From Nocardioides sp. InS609-2 (GTDB lineage: Bacteria > Actinomycetota > Actinomycetes > Propionibacteriales > Nocardioidaceae), in assembly GCF_023208195.1 (NCBI RefSeq), contig NZ_CP060034.1, positions 1,426,001 through 1,490,000 of the forward strand: 64,000 nt of DNA, in the 5' to 3' direction. The first letter of the stretch is position 1, and each line of letters starts with the position of its first letter. Below are positions 7,843 to 15,770 of the stretch, piece by piece. A model generated the notes under the pieces. It ran no database searches. It was given only the letters and a program-made list of their open reading frames with translations, and had not been told where the DNA came from. The position numbers and the translations under genes were made by a program.

Positions 7843-8465
7843 CGACGACGCCCGAGTACGGCGCCCGCGAAGACGCCGGCGAGCACGAGCCCGGCGCCGA
7901 CGGCGATGCCCGTCAGGAAGTCCTGCTGGGAGCCGACCGCCGGGGTGGCCGCGGGGGCGGTGAAGACCTGGCCGACCTCTGCCGGGGCTTGGTCTCGACT
8001 CCGCTCGACCGGCGGGGTGGGCGAGGCGCCAGACAGGACGTTGCCGACGTTGCCGAAGAACTCGCCGGCCATCTTGCGCGAGACCGAGGTGAGCATCCGC
8101 TGGCCGACGCCGCCGACCATGCCGCCGACCACTGCGTCGGCGTCGTAGGTGATGCGGGTGGTGCCGTCGCCGGCGTCGTGGAAGGCGACGGCCACCTGGG
8201 CGCCGATGGTGCCGGGAGCACCGGCGCCCTGGAGGTCCATCATCAGCGACTCGTGCGGCTGGAGGTCGTGGAGCTTGCAGGTGCCGGCGTACGTGCCCTT
8301 GATCGCGGCGACGCCGGCGGTGACGGTCATGTCGTAGGAGTTCTCGCCGGTCGCTTCGAGCCGCGAGCAGCCCGGGATCGTGCGCACCAGGACGGCCGGG
8401 TCGAGCAGCGCGTCCCAGACCTGGTCGATGGGTGCATTCAGGACGTTCTCGCCCGTGAACTTCAT
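7839..8465 (-). CDS. coxG: CoxG-like SRPBCC protein with C-terminal membrane anchor
   Basis: The 208-residue protein starts MKFTGENVLNAPIDQVWDAL, the typical CoxG opening. A START/SRPBCC fold covers about residues 1-145, followed by a Pro/Ala/Gln-rich linker and a C-terminal hydrophobic segment (LTGIAVGAGLVLAGVFAGAVLG) with terminal RRR. In carboxydotrophs CoxG anchors or helps mature CO dehydrogenase at the membrane, and it recurs with other xanthine-oxidase-family operons. The start overlaps the large-subunit stop (ATGA). Linker residues about 153-159 (ERSRDQ) come from a palindromic repeat element. Confidence 0.9.
   Translation of the reverse strand: MKFTGENVLNAPIDQVWDALLDPAVLVRTIPGCSRLEATGENSYDMTVTAGVAAIKGTYAGTCKLHDLQPHESLMMDLQGAGAPGTIGAQVAVAFHDAGDGTTRITYDADAVVGGMVGGVGQRMLTSVSRKMAGEFFGNVGNVLSGASPTPPVERSRDQAPAEVGQVFTAPAATPAVGSQQDFLTGIAVGAGLVLAGVFAGAVLGRRR
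7991..8010. repeat. Short palindromic repeat in the coxG linker
   Basis: GGTCTCGACTCCGCTCGACC has arms GGTC(TC)GA and TCGACC like those of the elements at 1440-1482 and 36492-36571. It falls in the low-complexity linker between the SRPBCC domain and the membrane anchor, a place that tolerates insertions. Confidence 0.45.
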
Positions 8466-10852
8466 GAGGTCTCCTTGTGGGTCAGGCGCAGCGCGTAGAG
8501 GTCGGACGGCGAGATCGGCATCGACGTGATGGTGAAGCCCTCGGCGTCCTCGATGGCGGCCGCGATCGCGGCGGAGCCGGGGATCACGCCGGCCTCGCCG
8601 GCGCCCTTGATGCCGAGCGGGTTGAGCGGCGACGGTGTCTCGAGGTGGTCGATCTCGATGGTGTCGGGGACCTCGGTGACGTAAGGCATCAGGAAATCCA
8701 TGAACGATGCGTTCTGCAGCTGGCCGGACTCGTCGTACGCCATCTTCTCGTAGAGCGCACCACCCACGCCCTGCGCGACACCGCCGTGGATCTGACCCTC
8801 CACGATCATCGGGTTGATGATGTTGCCGCAGTCGTGGACGACGGCGTACCGCACGATCCTGATCTCCGCGGTGTCCGGATCGGTCTCGACGATCACGGCG
8901 TGCATGCCGGAGGCGAACGTCGCGCGTTGTGGTGAGTAGAACTCCCGACCTTCCAGACCGGGCGACTCGCCCTCGGCGACCGGCGGCTTGCTCGCGTCGC
9001 CCACGGCGAACTGGGTGGCAGCCTTGGAGGCCTCGTCGAACGCGTAGCGCAGCGGGTTGGACAGCACCGCCACCGTGCCAAGTGCGAGCTGGGCGTCGGT
9101 GCCGCGCACGCGCACGATCCCGTCGATGATCTCGAGGTCGTCGACGTCGGCCTCGAGCGCTTCCGCCGCAATGCGTAGGGCCTTCTCCTTGGCCGACTTG
9201 GCGGCCAGGTGCACCGCCGAGCCGCTCATCACGGCCGCGCGCGACGCGAACGTGCCGACGGCGTACGGCATCTTGCGGGTGTCGCCGGAGGTGACCTCGA
9301 CGTCCTCGATGGGTACGCCGAGCTCGTCGGCCACGAGCTGCGCGAAGACGGTCGCGTGCCCCTGGCCCTGGGTGGTGAGGCCGATCGCGACCTTGACCTT
9401 GCCGGAGGTCTCGATGTGGACGTGCGCGCCTTCGTAGGGTCCGACGCCGGTGCCCTCGACGTAGCAGCCGAGGCCGATGCCGAGCTGCCGCCCTTCCTTT
9501 GCCGCCTCCGCCTTGAGCGCCGGGAAGTCGTCCCAGCCGATCAGCGCCTTGATCTTCTCGAGCGACGCCGGGTAGTCACCCGAGTCGTAGGTCAGCTCGC
9601 GGCCGTCCTGGAAGACCAGCCCGTGCTCGTAGGGGAACTCGTCGGGCTGGATGAAGTTGTTGGCGCGCACCTCGGCACGGTCCATGCCGAGCTCGGCAGC
9701 GATGGCGTCCATGGTCCGCTCCATCACGAAGCAGCCCTGCGGCCGGCCGGCGCCGCGGTAGGGCGTCACCATCACCGTGTTGGTGAACAGCGACTCGAAC
9801 CGCACCCGGTAGGCACCCGGCTTGTACGGCCCCAGCAGCTGGGTGGCCGTGATGATCGGGACGATCAGCCCGTACGGCGAGTAGGCGCCGTGGTCGTGCC
9901 AGAACTGCACGTCCAGGCCGAGCACCCGGCCGTCGTCGTCGAAGCCGACCTCGACGTGGTGCACCTGTGCGCGCTCGTGCGCGGAGGAGATGAAGTGCTC
10001 GCGCCGGTCCTCGGTGAACTTCACCGGGCGCCCGAGTGCGCGCGCCGCCATCGGCACGAGCAGCTCCTCGGGCCACGGGTGCACGATCTTGACGCCGAAG
10101 CCGCCGCCCACGTCGGGCGTGACGACGTCGACCTGCGCGAGGGCAAGGTCGAGCCGCGCGGCGACACAGCCTCGGACACCTGTGGACGTCTGCGTGGAGC
10201 TCCACACGGTCAGCCGGCTGGTGTCGGGGTCCCAGCGCGCGACCACTCCCCTGCCCTCCATCGGCTGGCACGAGCTGCGCTCGATGAAGAGGTCCAGCGA
10301 CAGGGTGCGCGGAGCCTTGGCGATCGCCGCCGGGGCGTCGCCGTTCTTCTGCTCCATGCGCGCACCGACATTGCCGGGTACGTCGTCGTGCACGAGGTTG
10401 GTGGCCGCGCGAGCGGCCTCGATGCCGACCACCGGCGGCAGGAACTCGTAGCTGACCCGGATCCGGTCGACGGCGTCCTCGGCGACGTAGCGGTCGTCGG
10501 CGACCACGAAGGCGATGGCCTCGCCGACGTAGTTGACCTCGTCCTTCGCGAGAGCGAACTGCGTGCGTCCGTGCGTCAGCGCCGGATGCGGGATCAGCAG
10601 CGGCAGCGGGGCCGCCATCGCGCCGGTCAGGTCCTCGTGGGTCCAGACGGCGTGCACGCCTTCGAGGCCGAGCACCTCGTCGACGTCGATCTCGAGGATC
10701 CTGGCGTGGGCGTGGGGTGATCGAAGTACGGCGGCGTGCAGCGTGCCGGCGTGCGCGCCGACCAGGATGTCGTCGACGTACCGTCCCTTGCCGCGCAGGA
10801 AACGCTGGTCCTCGACGCGCGGGACCTTCTGGCCGAAGAGCCTGGTCGTCAT
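8462..10852 (-). CDS. Molybdenum hydroxylase large subunit (xanthine dehydrogenase/CoxL-like)
   Basis: The 796-residue subunit binds the molybdopterin cytosine dinucleotide cofactor. The real start is the ATG at 10852 (MTTRLFGQKVPRVEDQRFLRG), overlapping the small-subunit stop. The active-site loop reads PYRGAGRPQ near residue 363, the form II/aldehyde-oxidase pattern, not the AYRCSFR loop of genuine CO dehydrogenase. The catalytic Glu lies in KGAGEAGVIP near residue 750, and FGGGFG-like VGGGFGVK is present. It therefore most likely hydroxylates a purine, pyrimidine or other N-heterocycle or an aldehyde, with electrons passing through the 2Fe-2S and FAD subunits encoded upstream. Confidence 0.93.
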   Translation of the reverse strand: MTTRLFGQKVPRVEDQRFLRGKGRYVDDILVGAHAGTLHAAVLRSPHAHARILEIDVDEVLGLEGVHAVWTHEDLTGAMAAPLPLLIPHPALTHGRTQFALAKDEVNYVGEAIAFVVADDRYVAEDAVDRIRVSYEFLPPVVGIEAARAATNLVHDDVPGNVGARMEQKNGDAPAAIAKAPRTLSLDLFIERSSCQPMEGRGVVARWDPDTSRLTVWSSTQTSTGVRGCVAARLDLALAQVDVVTPDVGGGFGVKIVHPWPEELLVPMAARALGRPVKFTEDRREHFISSAHERAQVHHVEVGFDDDGRVLGLDVQFWHDHGAYSPYGLIVPIITATQLLGPYKPGAYRVRFESLFTNTVMVTPYRGAGRPQGCFVMERTMDAIAAELGMDRAEVRANNFIQPDEFPYEHGLVFQDGRELTYDSGDYPASLEKIKALIGWDDFPALKAEAAKEGRQLGIGLGCYVEGTGVGPYEGAHVHIETSGKVKVAIGLTTQGQGHATVFAQLVADELGVPIEDVEVTSGDTRKMPYAVGTFASRAAVMSGSAVHLAAKSAKEKALRIAAEALEADVDDLEIIDGIVRVRGTDAQLALGTVAVLSNPLRYAFDEASKAATQFAVGDASKPPVAEGESPGLEGREFYSPQRATFASGMHAVIVETDPDTAEIRIVRYAVVHDCGNIINPMIVEGQIHGGVAQGVGGALYEKMAYDESGQLQNASFMDFLMPYVTEVPDTIEIDHLETPSPLNPLGIKGAGEAGVIPGSAAIAAAIEDAEGFTITSMPISPSDLYALRLTHKETS

Positions 10853-11355
10853 GACTGCTCCCGCTCGGCAGTGATCTCGGCTGCGCGCAGGACCGACTTC
10901 ACGATGTTCTGGTAGCCGGTGCAGCGGCACAGGTTGCCGGCGATCATCTCGGTGGCCTCGGCCTTGGTGGGCGTGGGGTTCTCGCGCAGCCCGGCGGTGA
11001 TCGTGGTCAGGAAGCCCGGCGTACAGAAGCCGCACTGGAGGCCGTGGCAGTCCGCGAACGCCTGCTGCACGGGCCCGAGCGAGTCGTCGTCACCGCCGAG
11101 TCCTTCGACGGTCGTGATCTCGGCGCCGGCGACGGAGACCGCGAGCAGCAGGCACGAGCGCACCGGCTTGCCGTCGAGCAAGACCGTGCAGGCTCCACAG
11201 ACGCCGTGCTCGCAGCCGACGTGGGTGCCGGTCAACCCGCAGTCGTGGCGGATCGCGTCGGACAGCAGCCGACGCGCGGGCACGCGCACGGCGTGCGGTG
11301 CACCGTTGACCGTCAGCGTGACGTCGTGCAGTTCTTCCCGAAATGACTCAGCCAT
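10849..11355 (-). CDS. Molybdenum hydroxylase 2Fe-2S small subunit
   Basis: The 168-residue subunit has both iron-sulfur motifs of the family. The N-terminal plant-ferredoxin-type cluster is bound by Cys48, Cys53, Cys56 and Cys68 (CEHGVCGAC). The C-terminal helical-bundle cluster is bound by Cys108, Cys111, Cys143 and Cys145 (CGFC and CRC). It carries electrons from the molybdenum centre to FAD. The start overlaps the FAD-subunit stop by eight bases and the stop overlaps the large-subunit start, giving the medium-small-large order of CO dehydrogenase-type operons. Confidence 0.96.
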   Translation of the reverse strand: MAESFREELHDVTLTVNGAPHAVRVPARRLLSDAIRHDCGLTGTHVGCEHGVCGACTVLLDGKPVRSCLLLAVSVAGAEITTVEGLGGDDDSLGPVQQAFADCHGLQCGFCTPGFLTTITAGLRENPTPTKAEATEMIAGNLCRCTGYQNIVKSVLRAAEITAEREQS

Positions 11356-12187
11356 GGGCCCTCCCGCGGGCGTGTTCGGTCGCGGCAGCCAGCACGCGCG
11401 GTGTCAGCACGCGCACCAGGTGGGCGCGGTAGTCGGCGGTGGCGTGGATGTCGGCGGCCGGATCGAGGTGGGCCATTGCTGCCGCACCCGGGTCGTCGGC
11501 GCCGGTGAGGTCGACGACGGTCGGCTGGTCGCAGACAGAGAAGAAGCCAGCCCTGGCCGAGACCACGCGGTCGCCGTCGAGTACGACGTGGGCGGCCAGG
11601 CCGGCCATCGCGTAGTCGCCCTGCCTCCGGGCGATCTCCTCGAAGGCCACGCCCGCACTCGGCACGAGGGCGGGGAAGAACGCCTCCACCGCGATCTCGT
11701 CGCGCCGCATCGACGTCTCGAGCGGGCCGACGTAGAGCTCATCGGCGGCGATGGTGCGCCGCCCCGATGGCCCTTCGACATCGACCGAGCCACCGAGGAG
11801 CATCAGCACGGCAGGCAGCTCCGACGCAGGATCCGCGTGTACGACGGAGCCCACCGTGGTGCCACGGTTGCGGATGGTCGCGTGGGCGACGTGCTCGAGG
11901 GCCATCTTCAGCAGCGGCTGCGACGCGGCGGCCTCCGCAGAGGCCAGCACCGCGCTGTGCCGAGCCAGGGCGCCGACGCGCACGCCTGCCGGAGTACACG
12001 TCACGTGGTCGAGGTCGGGCAGCCCGTTGATGTCGACGAGACGCGACGGTGCGGCGAGCCGCATCGACAGCAACGGGAGCAGGGACTGGCCACCGGCCAG
12101 CACCTTCGCGTCGGGGTCCTCACCGAGTGCAGTGAGGGCCTCCGACAGCGTCGACGGGCGGACGTAGGCGAAGGGTGCCGGCTTCAC
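11348..12187 (-). CDS. Molybdenum hydroxylase FAD-binding medium subunit
   Basis: The 279-residue protein starts at the GTG at 12187, overlapping the permease stop (GTGA), and reads (M)KPAPFAYVRPSTLSEAL. The FAD motifs are AGGQSLLPLLSMRL near residue 31 and TIRNRGTTVGSVVHADPASE near residue 97, as in CoxM and XdhB-type subunits. The C-terminal CO-dehydrogenase flavoprotein domain follows (VAFEEIARRQGDYAM...). It passes electrons from the iron-sulfur subunit to an acceptor. No stand-alone cofactor maturation gene (XdhC/CoxF type) is in the window. Confidence 0.94.
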   Translation of the reverse strand: MKPAPFAYVRPSTLSEALTALGEDPDAKVLAGGQSLLPLLSMRLAAPSRLVDINGLPDLDHVTCTPAGVRVGALARHSAVLASAEAAASQPLLKMALEHVAHATIRNRGTTVGSVVHADPASELPAVLMLLGGSVDVEGPSGRRTIAADELYVGPLETSMRRDEIAVEAFFPALVPSAGVAFEEIARRQGDYAMAGLAAHVVLDGDRVVSARAGFFSVCDQPTVVDLTGADDPGAAAMAHLDPAADIHATADYRAHLVRVLTPRVLAAATEHARGRAHG

Positions 12188-13545
12188 AGCGCCCGAGTCA
12201 CCTCGCCCGAATCGCGGCTCTTGCGGAAGTTGACCATGTGGAAGAACGCGATCACCATGATCGTGCCCAGGGCGATGCCGCCGAGCTCGAAGTCGTCGGT
12301 GATCTTGAGCGTGACGCCGCCGATGCCGGCGATCAGGCCGGCGGCGAGGCCGACCAAGTTGACCGGGTTGCCGAAGTCGACGCGGTTCTCGACCCAGATC
12401 TTGGCGCCCACCAGGCCGATCATGCCGTAGAGCACCACGGTGATCCCGCCGAGCACACCACCGGGGGTGGCGTTGACGATGGCGCCGAACTTGGGGCATA
12501 GACCGAGCAGGATCGCCACGATCGCGGCGACGTAGTAGGCAGCCGTCGAATAGACGCGAGTGGCACCCATGACGCCGATGTTCTCGGCGTACGTCGTGGT
12601 GGGCGAGCCGCCGAACGCGCTGGCGAACGCCGTGGCGAGGCCGTCGGCGCCGATCGCGCGGCCCATGTAGGGGTCGAGGTTCTCGCCGGTCATCTCGGCG
12701 ACCGCCTTGACGTGTCCGGTGTTCTCGGCGATCAGCGCGATGACGCCGGGCAGCACGAGCAGCACGAACGAGAGCGAGATGCTCGGGCCGTGCACGACCG
12801 AGACGCCGTCAAGAAGGTCACCGCTCGGGAAGCCGATCCAGTCGGCGGCCTTGACGCCCGCCCAGCTGACCCGGTCGTGGTCGAGGAGCTCGCCGTTGCT
12901 GGACCCGGTGATGGAGTTGATCGGGCCGAAGATGATGTCGGCGAAGAGGCTGATCAGGTAGCCGAAGATCAGCGCGAGGAACACCGCGATCCGGGCCCAG
13001 AAGCCGGGGAACGTCACGGCCGCCAGCACCATGAACGCGGCGGTCAGCAGCGCGATCCACTGGTCCTGGGGCCAGTAGATGCCCGCCACGACCGGAGCCA
13101 GGTTGAAGCCGATCAGCATGACGACGGCACCGGTGACGGCGGGCGGCAGGATCTTGTGGATCACGGCGCCGCCGGCGAAGTGGACGAGCACGCCCACCAG
13201 CAGCAGCACGACGCCGGCGACCATGATCGCGCCGGTGACGTCGGCGGAGTCGCCGCCCTGGCCACGGATCGCCGCGACGCTCGCGACGAACGACGCGCTG
13301 GTGCCGAGGTAGCTGGGCACCCGGTTGGCACAGATCAGCAGGAACATGATCGTGCAGATTCCGGAGAACATGATGGCGAGGTTGGCGTCGAGCCCCATCA
13401 CCAGGGGGAACACGAAGGTCGCGCCGAACATGGCCACCACGTGCTGCGCGCCGAGCCCGATCGTCTTGCCCCACGGCAGCCGCTGGTGTGGCGCGACGGC
13501 CACTCCCGGCTCCGGGTCAACCACGTCCCACTTGAACATCGACAT
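12184..13545 (-). CDS. NCS2-family uracil/xanthine permease
   Basis: This polytopic membrane protein of about 453 residues has 12-14 hydrophobic segments and the NCS2 signatures GLGAQHVVAMFGATFVFP near the N-terminus and GGSPTTTYAENIGVMGATRV in the substrate-binding region. It most resembles proton-coupled uracil/xanthine transporters. I chose the ATG at 13545, preceded by GGAGGG at about nine bases, over the upstream ATG at 13566. It is the first gene of the operon with the molybdenum hydroxylase, CoxG-like protein and amidase, indicating that the operon's substrate is an imported nucleobase-like ring. PucR, encoded just upstream, is the likely regulator. Confidence 0.93.
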   Translation of the reverse strand: MSMFKWDVVDPEPGVAVAPHQRLPWGKTIGLGAQHVVAMFGATFVFPLVMGLDANLAIMFSGICTIMFLLICANRVPSYLGTSASFVASVAAIRGQGGDSADVTGAIMVAGVVLLLVGVLVHFAGGAVIHKILPPAVTGAVVMLIGFNLAPVVAGIYWPQDQWIALLTAAFMVLAAVTFPGFWARIAVFLALIFGYLISLFADIIFGPINSITGSSNGELLDHDRVSWAGVKAADWIGFPSGDLLDGVSVVHGPSISLSFVLLVLPGVIALIAENTGHVKAVAEMTGENLDPYMGRAIGADGLATAFASAFGGSPTTTYAENIGVMGATRVYSTAAYYVAAIVAILLGLCPKFGAIVNATPGGVLGGITVVLYGMIGLVGAKIWVENRVDFGNPVNLVGLAAGLIAGIGGVTLKITDDFELGGIALGTIMVIAFFHMVNFRKSRDSGEVTRAL

Positions 13546-13702
13546 CTTCGGAGTCCCTCCACGCATTGGTCCGGGTGTGCCCGAGAAGTCACAAGTTAGT
13601 GCTCCCCATCACACCGCAGTCAGAGCGAGATCTGTCGAAGGAACGCCGGGTTCGTTGGCAGAGGTTGACGCGTGTCGCTTGGGATCGCCGGACGGCGGGC
13701 TC

Positions 13703-14968
13703 TCAGGAGATGTCGAGCACCCGCAGCGCGACCGCGACGTCGAGCCGCAGGTGCGGGTCGCTCGAGAGCGGACCGAGCTGACGTTCGAGCTTGCTGACCC
13801 GGTAGCGCAGCGTGTTGTAGTGCACGAACTGCGCCCGCGCCGCCTCGGCCACGTTGAAGTTGGTGTCGAGCAGCACCTGCAAGGTCTCGCGCGCCTTGGC
13901 CGCCTCGTCCGTCGGCTCGGCCAACGGACCGAGTACGTCGCGGGCGAACTCGCGCAGCTCGAGCGAGTCCGGCACCAGCGCGAACAGACGGTGCACGCCG
14001 AGCTGGTCGAAGAACGTCGTGGATCCGCTGCCGTGCAGCTTCTTTCCGATCGCCAGCGCCCGGCGCGACTGCGCATAGGCGTCCGGCAGCCCGGCCAGCG
14101 ACGTGATCACCCGACTCACGCCGACGGTGAACGGCCGGCGCCCACCGCCCTTGTCGCCGGCCACCGCCTTCACCACCCGTCGTACGACGTCGTGGGCCAC
14201 GCGGTCGCGCTCGAGGGCGGGCAGCAGGCACACCACCTCCGAGGAGAAGTCGGCCGTCGGGATCCCCGGGCCGACGTCGCGGGTGACCTGCCGCCAGGCC
14301 CGTGCGAAACGCTCCTGCCACTGCCGGTGCTGGGCCGACTCCCCCGCCACGTCGGCGGGCGCGGGGTCGATCTCGGCGCACACGACGACGTTGGGGCGGT
14401 TGAGGTCCCAGCCGAAGGACGCCAGGTGCCCGGTGACGTAGGCGATGTCGCCGGCCCGACCCAGGAAGAGGTCGCGCAGGAAGTCGCCCTGGTACTTCGT
14501 CTCGACGGCCGACACCGCCTGCTCACGGGTGATCAGCAACGCGGCCACGGCGGCCGCACGTTCGAGCGCGTGCACGTCGTCCTGGTTGATCTCGCCGTCC
14601 GCCCGGCAGGCCACCAGGCGTGCGAGGTCGGTGCCGCCCGCGACGACCCGCAGCACGCGCGCCTCACCGGTGCCCAGGGGTACGCCGTCGGCACCGGCCC
14701 GCTCGACCCGGACCCGGCCGGTGGGGTCGACAAGTCCGGCCTCGCCGAGCGCCGTACGCAGGTCGTCGCTGACCGCCGACGCCCGTTCCCGGCCGTCGGT
14801 CGAGGTGATCAGGACACCCAGGTCGAGGACGCGCGCGGCCTCGGCGGCGATCCGGTCGAGGTCACCGCCCTCGAGGACGAGCTCGGTCAGCGCCGAGTGC
14901 AGGGCATCGATCCGGGCCAGCGCCGCGCTGGCCCCACCACGTGTCGTCAACTGTTGGACCTCATTCAC
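13703..14968 (-). CDS. pucR: PucR-family transcriptional regulator
   Basis: The 421-residue protein has a variable N-terminal sensory part, a GGDEF-like central region and the diagnostic C-terminal PucR helix-turn-helix (about residues 345-415: TLQVLLDTNFNVAEAARAQ, HYNTLRYRVSKLERQLG). PucR proteins activate purine catabolism in Bacillus and allantoin or ureide use in actinomycetes. It is divergent from the allH-fdrA-allG operon, with only about 60 bases between, and upstream of the permease/hydroxylase operon, so it is well placed to control both. The effector is unknown. Confidence 0.92.
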   Translation of the reverse strand: MNEVQQLTTRGGASAALARIDALHSALTELVLEGGDLDRIAAEAARVLDLGVLITSTDGRERASAVSDDLRTALGEAGLVDPTGRVRVERAGADGVPLGTGEARVLRVVAGGTDLARLVACRADGEINQDDVHALERAAAVAALLITREQAVSAVETKYQGDFLRDLFLGRAGDIAYVTGHLASFGWDLNRPNVVVCAEIDPAPADVAGESAQHRQWQERFARAWRQVTRDVGPGIPTADFSSEVVCLLPALERDRVAHDVVRRVVKAVAGDKGGGRRPFTVGVSRVITSLAGLPDAYAQSRRALAIGKKLHGSGSTTFFDQLGVHRLFALVPDSLELREFARDVLGPLAEPTDEAAKARETLQVLLDTNFNVAEAARAQFVHYNTLRYRVSKLERQLGPLSSDPHLRLDVAVALRVLDIS

Positions 14969-14975
14969 CAGATCG

Positions 14976-15005
14976 TTGGCAGAACCTCACATCGGTCAAC
15001 AGTAT
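14976..15005 (+). promoter_or_regulatory. Candidate promoter of the allH-fdrA-allG operon
   Basis: TTGGCA at 14976-14981 and CAGTAT at 15000-15005 are separated by 18 bases, in the only AT-richer part of the short pucR/allH divergent region. The -10 would leave an untranslated leader of roughly 20 bases. It is a weak match to consensus, and an activator such as PucR would probably be needed. Confidence 0.3.
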
Positions 15006-15029
15006 GCATCGCCACTAGCGTGGTCGATC

Positions 15030-15770
15030 ATGATGGTCCAACTGCCAGTCAGCGCCCCGGCGCGCTTGCGCTCCCTGGTGGCGCGCACACCCGACGCGAC
15101 GCTGGCGATCGTGCACCGCGGACCGCACGCGATCTACGTCGCGCTCCCCGGGCCAGACGCCTTCTGCACGGGCGTGGTCGGGTCCGCCGCGACCGCCGTA
15201 CCGTGCGGCCTGCGCCTGGCCACCACCACGGTCGCTCCACTCACCGGCGAGCACGCCGAGATCCGTGGCGGTGTCCTGCAGGTCGACGGTGTCGCCCTTC
15301 CCGTACGCCGCGTGGTCGACGCCGCCGTGCCCCGGCTGATGCGAGGCCCCGTAGCCGGCGACCCGGCAGCCGGCATCGACCCCGGCGTGGCCGCAGAGCT
15401 CACCGCCCTCGACCTCCACGCAGAACGGCTCGACAGCTTGCTCGGCCGCGGCGGCGGCCTGACCCCGCTCGGCGACGACGTCGTGTGCGGCTGGCTCGCC
15501 CTGCACCATTCCGTCAGGGTGGCCACGCCCTGGGCCGACGACCTCGTCGGCCGCGCGCGCACGCGCACCACGACCCTGTCCGCCACGCTCATCGAGTGTG
15601 CGGCCCACGGCGAGGTGATCCCCGAGTTCGCTGCGTGGATGGCCGCGACCGAGGCCGACGAACCGACCCGGGCTGCGAGGCTGGCCGCCGTCGGCCACTC
15701 CTCCGGCTCCGGACTGCTCTACGGCGCCCGCGCCGCGCTCACCCACCTCCACCGGAAGGCCGCCGCATGA
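15030..15770 (+). CDS. allH: DUF2877 protein, AllH-type subunit of oxamate carbamoyltransferase
   Basis: The protein is 246 residues and starts at MMVQLPVSAPARLRSL (a second ATG follows at once). The core GRGGGLTPLGDDVVCGWLAL (about residues 140-160) and the later HSSGSGLLYG are conserved DUF2877 motifs. In E. coli the homologue YlbF (AllH) works with FdrA (AllF) and YlbE (AllG) as oxamate carbamoyltransferase, which converts oxalurate and phosphate to oxamate and carbamoyl phosphate in anaerobic allantoin use. All three genes are adjacent here, overlapping by four bases. Function rests on this conserved trio. Confidence 0.85.
   Translation: MMVQLPVSAPARLRSLVARTPDATLAIVHRGPHAIYVALPGPDAFCTGVVGSAATAVPCGLRLATTTVAPLTGEHAEIRGGVLQVDGVALPVRRVVDAAVPRLMRGPVAGDPAAGIDPGVAAELTALDLHAERLDSLLGRGGGLTPLGDDVVCGWLALHHSVRVATPWADDLVGRARTRTTTLSATLIECAAHGEVIPEFAAWMAATEADEPTRAARLAAVGHSSGSGLLYGARAALTHLHRKAAA

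Noticed and set aside
8462..12187. Aerobic CO dehydrogenase (coxMSL)
   Set aside because: The large subunit lacks the Cys-containing active-site loop of form I enzymes; the loop reads PYRGAGR.
13325..15766. Very long plus-strand open frame running into fdrA
   Set aside because: The upstream part overlaps the permease and pucR on the other strand and has no family resemblance; the real fdrA start is the ATG at 15767, overlapping allH.
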